The notes beneath the pieces were generated by a model, which saw only the letters and a program-made list of their open reading frames with translations, was not told the origin of the DNA and made no database searches. The position numbers and the translations under genes were made by a program. From positions 248,001 to 312,000 of the forward strand of contig FMEL01000003.1 in the NCBI GenBank assembly GCA_900066355.1: a stretch of 64,000 nt of DNA, read 5' to 3'. This document shows, piece by piece, positions 50,671 through 60,009 of this stretch (position 1 is its first letter; every line of letters starts with the position of its first letter). This stretch comes from an uncultured Ruminococcus sp. Lineage in GTDB: Bacteria; Bacillota; Clostridia; Lachnospirales; Lachnospiraceae.

Positions 50671-51866
50671 TAGAGTATCACGCGTTTTGCAGAATATAAG
50701 GCTGTATCTTTCCATTCTGCTTTTCTGCAATTCAGAGATATGGTATCTCCGTCTGTCAGAACATTCCTGAGTGATTCCATTCCTTTGTCTGATGTGAGAA
50801 GTGCTGTAATTTCTTTTTTGTCTTCTGTGATCCTGACACTGTAATCTACCAGTTCCGGAATCTGAAACAACACATCATCCATCTCTCTGATCGTTCCGGG
50901 CTGACTGATCCGCTTCACAAAATCCAGGCGCTTTACTTCACTTCCACAGATACATCTTCCCGGAATAATACGTGTACAGTCTCCGGTCCGGTACCGGATC
51001 AGAGGCTGTGCCTCCATTCCAATGGTTGTGATCACCAGTTCTCCCCATTCTCCATCAGGAAGTACGTTTCCCTTTTCATCTATGATTTCCATAATACAAT
51101 GATTTTCCCGCATATGCATGCCATCATGAGCAGCACAGCAGATGGCTCCGCCAAGCCCCATCTCTCTGGAACCATAATGCGGCCAGAGCTGTGTCTCCAG
51201 AATTTTTTCTATCGCATTCATCACTGTTTCCGGACAGGCATCGCCAGATACCAGAGCTCTTTTTATACTGCCTTTTCCACACATTCTGAGCATGGAAAGC
51301 AGTGCCACCGGCATACCGACATAAGTATCCGGCTGCTCTTTTTCCAGAATTGTTTTTAGTTCGCCGTAAGTTCTGCCAGTTCCGGTCAGGAGAGGTTTTG
51401 CGCCTATACGCCTGATGGCCTCCGCGATCAGTTCTCCAAGACCGAAGGGACCGGAAAACGGCATGGCAACCATAGTCGTACTTCCAGGATAAATAAACTC
51501 ACCAAGTCCCGCCATAAAAAGCTCTATCGTATGTTCACAGTCTCTTTCTGTGTAAAATACACGTTTACCGGCACCGGTTGTTCCACTCGTCTGTTCTGAG
51601 ATTACTCTCTGGACTTCTCCCTGTGAACACAGAAGCATCCTTCCACTGTTTTTCGCCAGCTCCGACTCTGTCGTAAACGGAAATGTTTTCAAAGCATCCA
51701 GATTTTCCAGTTTTTCCGGCAGATTCCTGTAAAATCCCTCTCGTTCTTTTTCTCTTTTCAGAACAGCATTCAGTTTAGCAAGCTGTATTTTATTTAGTGC
51801 TTCTCTCGTAACTTCTGCAATACCTTCCTGCTTACAGATCATTTCATCAATATTGGTTCGTTTCAC
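50658..51866 (-). CDS. AMP-dependent CoA-ligase-like protein (DVU_1553 family)
   Basis: A 402-residue adenylate-forming enzyme related to phenylacetate-CoA ligase (PaaK). The phosphate loop is TSGTTGAGKR (about residues 93-102). The A5-like motif HYGSREMGLGG and the hinge region RYRTGDCTRIIPGRCICG are visible. PaaK-type enzymes activate an acid as its adenylate, then transfer it to CoA or another thiol. Shorter than PaaK itself, it fits what I remember of the NCBIfam DVU_1553 group found only with molybdopterin aldehyde oxidoreductase loci. It is the last gene of the leftward operon (4-bp overlap). The substrate is unknown. Confidence 0.85.
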   Translation of the reverse strand: MKRTNIDEMICKQEGIAEVTREALNKIQLAKLNAVLKREKEREGFYRNLPEKLENLDALKTFPFTTESELAKNSGRMLLCSQGEVQRVISEQTSGTTGAGKRVFYTERDCEHTIELFMAGLGEFIYPGSTTMVAMPFSGPFGLGELIAEAIRRIGAKPLLTGTGRTYGELKTILEKEQPDTYVGMPVALLSMLRMCGKGSIKRALVSGDACPETVMNAIEKILETQLWPHYGSREMGLGGAICCAAHDGMHMRENHCIMEIIDEKGNVLPDGEWGELVITTIGMEAQPLIRYRTGDCTRIIPGRCICGSEVKRLDFVKRISQPGTIREMDDVLFQIPELVDYSVRITEDKKEITALLTSDKGMESLRNVLTDGDTISLNCRKAEWKDTALYSAKRVILYYTG

Positions 51867-53188
51867 TTTCTGTATAAATATGTTCCTTTCGAATTAGTCA
51901 GGTTGTAGGCACAAAACGGTACCATACCATATTCCGAATCCACTTCACAGATATAGCAGCGTTTCAGACGGTCAAGTTCCAGATTCCAGGCATCCTGAAA
52001 AAGCATTCCTGATACTGCAAAGGTCTCATTATGAACCCGATTCAGAAACTCATCCAGTGCGTCTGTCTGCGTCATCTCACCCTCATCATAAGTTTTTGTA
52101 CTGTAGCTCCACTGGTTCTCAACATACTGTCTGGAATCATCACTGGTTGTACAACAACATCCTTTTCCGGATTTCTTTTCAAGAAGCTTTAATTTTCTCT
52201 CACCTTTTCTCAGATAACTCGCATGAAAAGAACAGTATGGATTCTCAGCTCCGCCTCCGGCAAAATCCTCTGCTTTCATGAGTCCCTCTGTCTGTTCCTC
52301 GATCAGCTTCAACATCCTCGGTATCGTGATCGGATTTTGCGGGCGTTCCTGTGAACACCTGCCAAAATAACTGATTGGCTGAAAATGTACCCCTCGTACG
52401 AATGGCATATGATCCAGAGCAAACTTCAGGATATCCCCTGCCTGCATATCATTCACTCCGGGGGCAATGACCGGTACCAGAGCAATTCCAAGCTCCGCCT
52501 CGGAACAGTTCCGGACAGCTTTCTTCTTCACTTCCATCATATCCTGTCCACGAAGCGTCCGATAAACATCATCACTCACTCCGTCAAACTGAAGAAACAC
52601 CGTGTTCAGTCCCGCTTTTTTCAGTTTTCTGGCATATTCCTCTTCCTCTGCAAGGCGGATCCCATTAGTATTCAGCTGAAAAAATGTAAAACCTTTTTCT
52701 CTTCCCATACGTATGATTTCAGGAAGATCATCTCTCATCGTCGGCTCACCGCCTGAAAGCTGTATATTAAACGGACCTCCATGCTCCATCAGAAAATCAA
52801 ACTGTTTTTCTATTTCACAGATAGAAGGATCTCCTTTCTCCTGACTTTCACCTGCCGAAGCAAAACAGACCGGACAATGAAGATTGCAGCGCTTTGTAAC
52901 TTCCAGAACCATACAGCAGCCTTTTCGTTCATGTTCCTCGCAGAGCCCGCAGTTATTCGGACAGGCCTTTTCTTTACTCTTTGGATTTACAGGAGTCTCA
53001 GCAGACAGATTTTCTCTTCCCCAGGAGAGGTAATCTGCTACACTTCCCTCCCAGATCAGTGTCCGGAATTTCCCATGAAGATCACATTCCTTTGTCAGAT
53101 AAATCCCCTCTTCACCTATACATTTTTTAGCCGGAAGTACCTTCATACATACCGGACAGACGCTTTTCGTTTTACCAATTGTAATCAA
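51863..53188 (-). CDS. trsS: Radical SAM protein (TrsS-like)
   Basis: A 441-residue radical SAM enzyme. The AdoMet cluster motif CNLHCPVC has C101, C105 and C108. N-terminal cysteine pairs (CPVC at 11-14, CPNNCGLCEEH near 76-84) and a C-terminal CCC run (near residue 343, KGCCCTTSDD) may bind further Fe-S clusters. The layout recalls the tetraether-lipid-synthase/MoaA-like group. By position it corresponds to the protein I remember as TrsS, which is a selenoprotein in some species. No in-frame UGA is seen here. The reaction is unknown. It overlaps both neighbours by 4 bp. Confidence 0.82.
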   Translation of the reverse strand: MITIGKTKSVCPVCMKVLPAKKCIGEEGIYLTKECDLHGKFRTLIWEGSVADYLSWGRENLSAETPVNPKSKEKACPNNCGLCEEHERKGCCMVLEVTKRCNLHCPVCFASAGESQEKGDPSICEIEKQFDFLMEHGGPFNIQLSGGEPTMRDDLPEIIRMGREKGFTFFQLNTNGIRLAEEEEYARKLKKAGLNTVFLQFDGVSDDVYRTLRGQDMMEVKKKAVRNCSEAELGIALVPVIAPGVNDMQAGDILKFALDHMPFVRGVHFQPISYFGRCSQERPQNPITIPRMLKLIEEQTEGLMKAEDFAGGGAENPYCSFHASYLRKGERKLKLLEKKSGKGCCCTTSDDSRQYVENQWSYSTKTYDEGEMTQTDALDEFLNRVHNETFAVSGMLFQDAWNLELDRLKRCYICEVDSEYGMVPFCAYNLTNSKGTYLYRK

Positions 53189-53616
53189 ACTTCAATTATC
53201 CCCCATTCTGTCAGTATTTCCATAACTTTCATGTATGTCTCTGCGATGAGTGCAGGACATCTCTCCATGATCACTCCCCAGTCCAGATGTGTGATATCTT
53301 TACAATAAAACACTCCGAATTCTTCTTCCGTCTTTTCACGGAACCACTGATACAGTTCCTGCACAGCCGGTTTCATCTGAACATCTTCTTTCTCCTCCGG
53401 TGCCAGGTTGCCAAGGAAATATCCTATCGCACAGGCACCTCCTGTCAGACATCCGCATGTATCTCCACAATAACCGATTCCTCCGCCAAGACCACCCAGA
53501 GCTTTTACAAGCTGTGGATTTTCTTCACCTATGGTTTCCAGCGTCATGATCATCATCATCTGCGAACAATGATATCCCATGCTCCCAAGTTCCGCTATTC
53601 TTTCATAAAGGTCCAT
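53185..53616 (-). CDS. C_GCAxxG_C_C family protein (DVU_1555 family)
   Basis: A 143-residue protein with the cysteine layout of the C_GCAxxG_C_C family: a CSQ near the N-terminus (YHCSQMMMIM), then GYCGDTCGCLTGGACAIGYFLG, and a late cysteine in YCKDITHLDWG. Members are thought to bind a metal or redox centre but none is well characterised. I remember a dedicated subfamily (DVU_1555) in this locus. It is coupled to the radical SAM gene. Confidence 0.82.
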   Translation of the reverse strand: MDLYERIAELGSMGYHCSQMMMIMTLETIGEENPQLVKALGGLGGGIGYCGDTCGCLTGGACAIGYFLGNLAPEEKEDVQMKPAVQELYQWFREKTEEEFGVFYCKDITHLDWGVIMERCPALIAETYMKVMEILTEWGIIEV

Positions 53617-53619
53617 ATG

Positions 53620-54153
53620 CTACTCCTTTCTGCCAATCACTGCCGTATAACTTAGCTTTTTTCCTTTATACTGCTTCTGCAGAAGCTTATACTCCTCGCA
53701 GCAGAATGAATCATTCCAGATTGCTTCCAGATAATATTCCCTCCAGAGAGCCGTCTGGTCTTCCTGGTGAAGAATGCAGAATCCTGTACATTTAACAACC
53801 TCTACAAGATTTCCCTGATCCAGATCTGACAACACGAGTAATCCGCCTTTTTTCAATACACGCCAACATTCTGAAACAGCTTTTTGCTGATCTCCGCTGA
53901 CAAAAAATGCACACTGGCTGATGCAAAGATCCATACTCTCTGCTGTGTAGTCAAGGTTCAGAAAATCTCCTTTCTGTACATCCCTGCTCCGTGGTGAAAG
54001 ATCCACTCCATGTGCATTTATTCCCAGGGATTTCAGGATTCGCACGGTCTCACCTTCACCCGCTCCAAGATCAAGGGCTTCCATTCCTTTCCTGAATTTG
54101 ACATATTCCAGAAGATGGAGTGTCTGTGCCTCACCACCCGGATGTCTGTTCAT
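53620..54153 (-). CDS. trsM: SAM-dependent methyltransferase (TrsM-like, DVU_1556 family)
   Basis: A 177-residue class I methyltransferase. Motif I is LDLGAGEGETVRIL (about residues 26-39), followed by the acidic GVDLSPRS and a post-I region DLCISQCAFFVSGDQQKAV. LKKGGLLVLSDLD matches the motif III region of UbiE-like enzymes. The target molecule is not evident. It is 3 bp from the next gene, and its family is restricted to aldehyde-oxidoreductase loci as far as I recall. Confidence 0.85.
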   Translation of the reverse strand: MNRHPGGEAQTLHLLEYVKFRKGMEALDLGAGEGETVRILKSLGINAHGVDLSPRSRDVQKGDFLNLDYTAESMDLCISQCAFFVSGDQQKAVSECWRVLKKGGLLVLSDLDQGNLVEVVKCTGFCILHQEDQTALWREYYLEAIWNDSFCCEEYKLLQKQYKGKKLSYTAVIGRKE

Positions 54154-54375
54154 TTATTTGTCCTCCAGTGCACGTTCCACTGCCAGAACTTTTCCAAGAG
54201 CCAGTTCCTCCGGAACATAGACAAAACCACACTTTGGACAGACCGGCATCTCAACCGGAAAACCGTTTTCCAGATACACGAATTTTGCTTTTCCTTTTAC
54301 CAGTGGAACCTTGCATTTGTTGCAGGTCAGCTTTCCTTCCGGATCAATCGTATAATAGTTTCTCTCAACTGCCAT
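54154..54375 (-). CDS. Small zinc-ribbon/redox protein (DVU_1557 family)
   Basis: A 73-residue protein with two CxxC pairs, CNKC near residue 18 and CPKC near residue 46, around a short beta region, like rubredoxin or a zinc ribbon. The spacing is suited to one Fe or Zn. It abuts the methyltransferase gene and shares one base with the dicluster gene. By location it matches the DVU_1557 redox family. Electron transfer to the adjacent Fe-S protein is plausible. Confidence 0.8.
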   Translation of the reverse strand: MAVERNYYTIDPEGKLTCNKCKVPLVKGKAKFVYLENGFPVEMPVCPKCGFVYVPEELALGKVLAVERALEDK

Positions 54376-56666
54376 TATTGTCCCACCCTTTTCATAATAT
54401 TCATTCGATGACTGTATGCTCTGCGTACCAGATACCCTTCTTCTGTTTCTATAAAACGCACCCAGAATGTTACATTTCCAAGTCGACTTCTTGCTACCAG
54501 TTCTTTTGTTTCTTCATCAAGGACTGCTTCCTGACTTTCTCGGTAATCTGCCAGCACTCTCTCAACGTCACTCTTAAGGATCATACGTTCATCCATCATT
54601 CGGATCGCATCTTCTGTATAGGTCACGGTATAATCTTTTTTTTCCATCATCAGTTCCTCATTCCAGATATTTTTCAGAAGTTTTTCTTTCAGCATAAGCC
54701 TGTTGTATCGTTTCTCGCTGATATCCGGCATACTGCAGGCATGATCTCCATACAGTAGTTCCAGAATATGTCTGGACTCTCTTCCTTCTCTGACAAATCG
54801 ATCTCTGCATGCCATGCAATATGTCACATATGGTGCATCTGAACGTTCCAGACATTTTGCTGCCATTTTGGCTGCCATATCCTTATTCGCATATGCCGTC
54901 AGGCCGCCATACCCACAACAGGGAGACAGATCTCTGGAATATTCTGTATTTTCAACTGTACATCCCATTTCGGTCAGAAGCTCTCTTATCGTATCCTGTG
55001 TATGTACATCTCCTCTGGCACCGCAGGCATCATGTATTGCAACCGGTACTTCCAGTCCCCTGGCCGTCTCGGGAAGTCCGATTTCCTTCAGAATTTCCCA
55101 GACTCCTGTGACCACTGCACCAGTACTCTCTTTTAACTGTTTCATACAGCTCGGACAACCTGCTATGATTGCAGGATCGCCAAGCTTTGCAAGCTCCTGT
55201 TTCAGCTGCTCATTTACTTTTTCTGTCATTTCATAACGACCTGCCCATTCACTGATTGCACCACAGCACCCCAGAATCAGTGCAACCCCGCCTTCAACTC
55301 TTCTGCACAGGTCTTCATATACATCCATGACTACATCCGGCGCAATCGCTCCGGCCTGACATCCTGGAAAAAACACATATCTGCAGATATCAAATCCAGG
55401 CTGAGGTTTACATAAAAAAGCTTCTGAATTTGAAAACAACATGTCCATCAACGCAAACTCATGCGGCGCCAATGGCATCTTATCCGTGGATACCATGTTT
55501 TCTCTTGCGGATCTGCAAACCTGACTCATATCAAATCCGTTCGGACATGTCACCGTACACTGTCCGCAGAGTGAACAGGAATTCATCGCTTTATTCATTG
55601 GATGATCTCCCATAATAATCTGGGTATTATTATAAATTTCACGGGCCAGAAGCCCCGGATGCTTTTTATATTCACTTAAGTAAACACAGCTTTTTATACA
55701 CTCATCACAATGACACTGTATGCATCTCTTTGCTTCCTCAACAGCCTCTTCTTTCGAATATCCCTCTGCACCACAGGGGATTCTTTCTGACCCTTTGATG
55801 CCTTCTATATTCGTATAAAGCCTGGTAGTAACTGCTCCTTCACTGCCTCTGTTGCTGTACGGAGAAAGATTCTGCACGAGAAGATCTACCGTCAGGGCGG
55901 CTCTCTTTGCAGAAAAAGCAGCATCCATCACTGATTGTGTTGATCCGCTGACGATCCTGGCCTGTTCTCTCAGCATGATTTCTATATCTGCTTCTTCCTG
56001 TGGTGCCAGCTTTTGTGCAATCTCTTCTGATGCACAAACCACATCTGCCAGTTCCATCTTTTCTCTGATAAATACAGGATCAAGACTGCATCCGAATTCA
56101 AAAACAAGATCCATGGATTTCAGACGTTTCGCTTCATTCCGACAATCAGATTCCGACAGATGTGCAGCTGCTGCAATATACTCTTCATAATTTTCTTCCT
56201 GACAGTAAATAGTTGTAGGATACATTTTCCGCTCCAGTTCCCCTGCCAGAAACAGTGGAAATAATCCTGACCCGAAAATTACTGCCTTTTTCTTTTTTCT
56301 TATACGAAAAACACTGCTCCGTTTTCCGGATTCCCCATATCGGACAATTGCGCGCTCTACTTCACGTATGGATACACCGTCGCCAATTTCACAAAGCTTA
56401 CATTTCTCTTCACAGGGAGCCGTGCATCCGTCGCAAAGAATCATCGGAAATGGAGTGATCTTTTCATAGATTGCCAGAGCCTTCTTAAAATTTCCTTTTG
56501 CAGCATAAAACAGCATCTCTTTTGTATCTACTTTGAAGGGACAGGCCGCAACACAGTACGCCGGCTGATCATGGACGCAGAGACTGATCATATGATCCAT
56601 CTCTTCCTTTGACATTCGATTTACATGATACACATGAGTAGAACCTCTTTCCTGTATATATGTCAT
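54375..56666 (-). CDS. Dicluster-binding Fe-S protein with CCG domains (DVU_1558 family)
   Basis: I start at the ATG at 56666 (MTYIQERGSTHVYHV), 9 bases after AGGAG. A TTG 36 bases earlier lies before the site. The 763-residue chain begins with a dicluster domain (YCVAACPFKVD; CDGCTAPCEEKCKLCE) of the type in glutamate synthase small subunits. A remnant-like Rossmann segment (AVIFGSGLFPLFLAG) follows. A ferredoxin pair comes next (CIQCHCDECIKSCVY; CSLCGQCTVTCPNGFD). Two HdrB/GlpC-type CCG modules (FFPGCQAGAIAP...GCCG; HDACGARGD...CCGYGG) precede a C-terminal segment. It probably carries electrons from the aldehyde oxidoreductase to a soluble carrier. I remember NCBIfam describing the family as a pyridine nucleotide-disulfide oxidoreductase/dicluster-binding protein. 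Confidence 0.85.
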   Translation of the reverse strand: MTYIQERGSTHVYHVNRMSKEEMDHMISLCVHDQPAYCVAACPFKVDTKEMLFYAAKGNFKKALAIYEKITPFPMILCDGCTAPCEEKCKLCEIGDGVSIREVERAIVRYGESGKRSSVFRIRKKKKAVIFGSGLFPLFLAGELERKMYPTTIYCQEENYEEYIAAAAHLSESDCRNEAKRLKSMDLVFEFGCSLDPVFIREKMELADVVCASEEIAQKLAPQEEADIEIMLREQARIVSGSTQSVMDAAFSAKRAALTVDLLVQNLSPYSNRGSEGAVTTRLYTNIEGIKGSERIPCGAEGYSKEEAVEEAKRCIQCHCDECIKSCVYLSEYKKHPGLLAREIYNNTQIIMGDHPMNKAMNSCSLCGQCTVTCPNGFDMSQVCRSARENMVSTDKMPLAPHEFALMDMLFSNSEAFLCKPQPGFDICRYVFFPGCQAGAIAPDVVMDVYEDLCRRVEGGVALILGCCGAISEWAGRYEMTEKVNEQLKQELAKLGDPAIIAGCPSCMKQLKESTGAVVTGVWEILKEIGLPETARGLEVPVAIHDACGARGDVHTQDTIRELLTEMGCTVENTEYSRDLSPCCGYGGLTAYANKDMAAKMAAKCLERSDAPYVTYCMACRDRFVREGRESRHILELLYGDHACSMPDISEKRYNRLMLKEKLLKNIWNEELMMEKKDYTVTYTEDAIRMMDERMILKSDVERVLADYRESQEAVLDEETKELVARSRLGNVTFWVRFIETEEGYLVRRAYSHRMNIMKRVGQ

Positions 56667-56723
56667 AGCCTGCACTCCTTTCGTTGCTGTGAACCGGATC
56701 AATACAATTCTTTCGTCTCTAAA

Positions 56724-56747
56724 GGGGAGACAGTTTACCGTCTCCCC
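56724..56747 (-). terminator. Intra-operon hairpin after the oxidoreductase gene
   Basis: GGGGAGAC (56724-56731) pairs with GTCTCCCC (56740-56747), and on the minus strand TTTAG follows. A weak T tail suggests partial termination, which would make the oxidoreductase more abundant than the downstream maturation proteins. Confidence 0.65.
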
Positions 56748-56781
56748 TCATTATATCACATGATAAAATCAGATTTATGAT

Positions 56782-59544
56782 TTATTTCTCAAGTTCCTTC
56801 AATGCTGCAAGAACTCTTTCCGGACGGGCAGGAACACGTGTAATACGTGCACCTGTCGCGTTGTAGATTGCATTCAGGATTGCAGGATGCGGAGCATCCA
56901 GTGGAGCCTCACCACAGCCGGCAGCGCCATAAGGGCCACTTGGACGATAGGTTTCATTGAAATGAAGTTCAATATCATCCGGCGCATCCTTCGGGTATGG
57001 GATACCACAATTTTTCAGAGTGGTATCGTGGTTCAAATCTTCAAAGTCTTCTGTCAGAGCAAGACCCACACCCTGTACAAGGCCACCATAGAAGTTGCCT
57101 TCTACAAGAAGTCTGTTCATGATCGTACCTACATCGGCAACACATGTAAATTTCTCAACAGTAACCTTGCCGGTTTCTGTATTAACTGCAACTTCCGGAA
57201 GGAAAATCGTGTACATATAAGTTGCAAACGGATCACCCTGTGCCGTATCCTGATCGATCGGATGATCTGCACAGAAGGTTGTTACCCAGTTACCTTCATA
57301 TTTTGTTTCAAGACCTTCCGCTACCATTTCGTCATAAGTACGGAACGTTCCATCTTCTTTCTTCATTGCTGCAACAAGGTTTTCTGCTGCCAGACGGCAT
57401 GCATTGCCTGACATAACCTGTGAACGAGAACCACCTGCCGGACCTGCATTCGGACATGTCTTAGTATCATTCATAACAAGTTTGATCTGTTCAGGTCTGA
57501 TTCCGGCCTGACGAAGTGTTTCATGAGATGATACAAGAACGCCCATATCCGCACCCTGTCCATGATCTTCCCATGCAGCATACATTGTAACAGTTCCATC
57601 CGGATTCAGTTCTGCAAAAGCATTGGATGTATCAACACCATCAAGTCCGCAGCCATAAACACCAAGAGATACACCGATACCATATTTTATCTTGCCATCA
57701 GAAGCTGCATTCTTCTCGGCAACACGTTTCTTAGCTGCTTCATACAACGGACGTGCAGTCTTGAACAGTGCTTCCTCACAATATACTTCCGGCGGATAAC
57801 CTGTCGGGATCGTGGTTCCTTCAGATTCCTTGTAACAGTTCATTTCACGCATATCAAACGGATCGATTCCCATCTTTGCTGCCAGAACATCAATTGCGAT
57901 CTCAGATCCCATATAGGACTGCGGAGAACCGTAAGCACGGAAAGCAGATCCCCATGCATGGTTAGTAAATACTGTTGTAGATTTGTTACGGATAGAATTG
58001 ATTCCATAACCAGCGCCTGTGAACTGAGAAAGTCTCATGGTAAGCAGATCACCAAATTCTGAATATGGACCATGATCCACATAATTGTTGCCCCAGAGAG
58101 CAAGGAGTTTACCATTTTCATCTGCCGCAAGTTTAATATTCATAAATGCAGGAGATCTCTTTCCTGTATAAGTAATGTTCTGGAACTGATTGAATACCAG
58201 AGATACAGGACGCTCAAGAATTTTTACAGCTGCACCGATCAGGGCTTCATTTGTCGGAGAGAACTTGTAACCAAAGGTTCCTCCCGCGTGGTTCTGAACA
58301 ATTCTTAAATTCTCCATCGGAACGCCGATACCATCAGCGATCATCGGCATATGGAGATGAATACCGATAGATTTGGAATGCACTGTTATCATACCATCTT
58401 CATCAATGTAGCCATAACCACAGTCCGGTTCAAGATGGAGATGTGGCTGACGTGAACAGTAGGATTCGATCTCTACCTGCTGTGAATCCGGAATGCTGTC
58501 CCAGTCAAAATCAGGTCCCTTGATACAGTTTGTCTCAAAGAATGCATTTGGAACACCTGGATGGATTTCTGCCGCATCCGGTGCGATCGCATCCATTGCA
58601 TTCATATATGCAGGAAGTTCTTCAATCTCAACTTTAACTGCATCTGCCGCTGCACGTGCATGTTCTTCTGTATCAGCTGCTACGATTGCAATCGCATCAC
58701 CAAACTGGAAAATCTTCTCATCGCAGAGTACCGGACGTTCAAATCCATCTGTCTTATTGTGTTTCGGAAGCATTACAAGACCATTAATCTTGTTTGTTCC
58801 GCCGGCTGCTTTAATGTCTTTTGCAGTGATAACACGGAAAACCCCCGGCATGCCTTCTGCTTCTGTTGTATCAATGCTGAGGATGTTCGCATGAGAAACT
58901 TTTGCCTGTGTAAGTGCCAGACGAAGAGTTCCCTCCGGCATCTTTAAGGCATCATCTGCACCAAAATCCCAGGTACCTGTTACCTTCTGTGCTGCTGATG
59001 GACGAATATAATTTGTACCAACAATAGAATCACCGGTCTGTTTAAAAACAAGATCCTCTTTTGTCATCTCGCCACGCATAACTTTTGCTGCTGCCATAGT
59101 TGCATCGATGAGCGGCTTGTAACCGGTACAGCGACAAAGGTTACGCTGTTTGTTAAACCATTCTCTTACTTCTTCTCGAGTCGGGCTTGGATTATTGTCA
59201 AGAAGAACCTTCGCTGAGATAATGAAACCTGGAGAACAGAAACCACACTGTGCACATCCGTATGCCATCCAGGCAACCTGGATCGGATGCATATCAGAAA
59301 TTGTTCCCACACCTTCAATGGTTGTAATCTCTGCATTATCCGGAACACGACTCATCTTATAGATACAGGATCTTGTAACTTTTCCGTTCATAATTACGTT
59401 ACAAGCTCCACAATGGCCCTCACCGCAGCCAATCTTACATCCCGTAAGAAGAAGATGATTACGGAGAACCTGTGCCAGTGTTTCATCCTTATCAAGAATA
59501 AGGATTCTCTCAACACCATTGATCTTCAATGTCTTTTTGATCAT
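56782..59544 (-). CDS. Molybdopterin-dependent aldehyde oxidoreductase
   Basis: A 920-residue single-chain enzyme of the xanthine oxidase family without an FAD domain, like Desulfovibrio gigas aldehyde oxidoreductase (about 907 residues). The plant-type [2Fe-2S] site has C40, C45, C48 and C60. The second cluster has C100, C103, C137 and C139. The Mo part includes HAGGTFGYKFSP, AYGSPQSYMGSE and GGSRSQVMSGNACR. The active-site base is E879 in GCGEAPLDAPHP. It is expected to hold molybdopterin cytosine dinucleotide and oxidise aldehydes or a related hydroxylation substrate. AGGAGG precedes the ATG. Neighbours supply cofactor nucleotide transfer, insertion and electron transfer. The exact substrate is unknown. 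Confidence 0.92.
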   Translation of the reverse strand: MIKKTLKINGVERILILDKDETLAQVLRNHLLLTGCKIGCGEGHCGACNVIMNGKVTRSCIYKMSRVPDNAEITTIEGVGTISDMHPIQVAWMAYGCAQCGFCSPGFIISAKVLLDNNPSPTREEVREWFNKQRNLCRCTGYKPLIDATMAAAKVMRGEMTKEDLVFKQTGDSIVGTNYIRPSAAQKVTGTWDFGADDALKMPEGTLRLALTQAKVSHANILSIDTTEAEGMPGVFRVITAKDIKAAGGTNKINGLVMLPKHNKTDGFERPVLCDEKIFQFGDAIAIVAADTEEHARAAADAVKVEIEELPAYMNAMDAIAPDAAEIHPGVPNAFFETNCIKGPDFDWDSIPDSQQVEIESYCSRQPHLHLEPDCGYGYIDEDGMITVHSKSIGIHLHMPMIADGIGVPMENLRIVQNHAGGTFGYKFSPTNEALIGAAVKILERPVSLVFNQFQNITYTGKRSPAFMNIKLAADENGKLLALWGNNYVDHGPYSEFGDLLTMRLSQFTGAGYGINSIRNKSTTVFTNHAWGSAFRAYGSPQSYMGSEIAIDVLAAKMGIDPFDMREMNCYKESEGTTIPTGYPPEVYCEEALFKTARPLYEAAKKRVAEKNAASDGKIKYGIGVSLGVYGCGLDGVDTSNAFAELNPDGTVTMYAAWEDHGQGADMGVLVSSHETLRQAGIRPEQIKLVMNDTKTCPNAGPAGGSRSQVMSGNACRLAAENLVAAMKKEDGTFRTYDEMVAEGLETKYEGNWVTTFCADHPIDQDTAQGDPFATYMYTIFLPEVAVNTETGKVTVEKFTCVADVGTIMNRLLVEGNFYGGLVQGVGLALTEDFEDLNHDTTLKNCGIPYPKDAPDDIELHFNETYRPSGPYGAAGCGEAPLDAPHPAILNAIYNATGARITRVPARPERVLAALKELEK

Positions 59545-59581
59545 CTTGCATCCCTCCTGTTAAAAAAATGTCCCTATTATG

Positions 59582-59842
59582 TTACTGATCTTCCGGCTTA
59601 TGTGTTCCGCATGGATCATGATCCGCACCCTTGCCCGTCAGATCTTTGAGTCTTTCCATTCCTCTGGCAGAATAGAAAACAATGGAAGAACTGCTTCCAT
59701 CCAGATTCTCACCGCTGAGTTTTAATACATTTGCATTTTCGTAATAATCCATCGGAAGTGTCCGGCTGTATTCAACTCCCGTACGCTCATCTTTTACCTG
59801 TATGGTAACTTCTTTTGCGGTAATTTCAAAAATCTTATCCAT
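59582..59842 (-). CDS. Small unknown protein heading the aldehyde oxidoreductase operon
   Basis: An 86-residue protein, mostly beta (ITAKEVTIQVKDERTGVEYS; LPMDYYENANVLKLSGENLD), with SSSSIVFYSARGMERLKDLT and a C-terminus carrying one Cys and two His (GADHDPCGTHKPEDQ). AGGAGA precedes the ATG. It is 37 bp upstream of the oxidoreductase gene in the same transcript. I do not recognise a family. A chaperone-like or regulatory role for the enzyme is only inferred from position. Confidence 0.75.
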   Translation of the reverse strand: MDKIFEITAKEVTIQVKDERTGVEYSRTLPMDYYENANVLKLSGENLDGSSSSIVFYSARGMERLKDLTGKGADHDPCGTHKPEDQ

Positions 59843-59880
59843 GAAAAAGTTCTCCTGTCCACATCATTATGTATATATTC

Positions 59881-59969
59881 ATTCTATCATGCTTTTTTAC
59901 AATATTGCAAATTACAATTAAATAAAATTTGGCTATTTTCACACAATTTTCTTTTTTTTATGATATAAT
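59881..59969. promoter_or_regulatory. Divergent promoters of the two oxidoreductase operons
   Basis: Leftward: -35 TTGCAA (59905-59910), 18 bp, -10 TAGAAT (59886-59881). Rightward: an extended -10 TGATATAAT at 59961-59969 with no good -35, followed by AAGGAGG. A regulator with a ModE-type DNA-binding domain is encoded by the first rightward gene and could bind between them. Confidence 0.5.
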
Positions 59970-60009
59970 AGTACCAATTTTATACAATGCCTTTAAGGAG
60001 GTGACTATC

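Noticed and set aside
51863..53188. Selenocysteine in the TrsS-like protein
   Set aside because: The frame runs without an internal UGA, and the conserved positions hold cysteine here.
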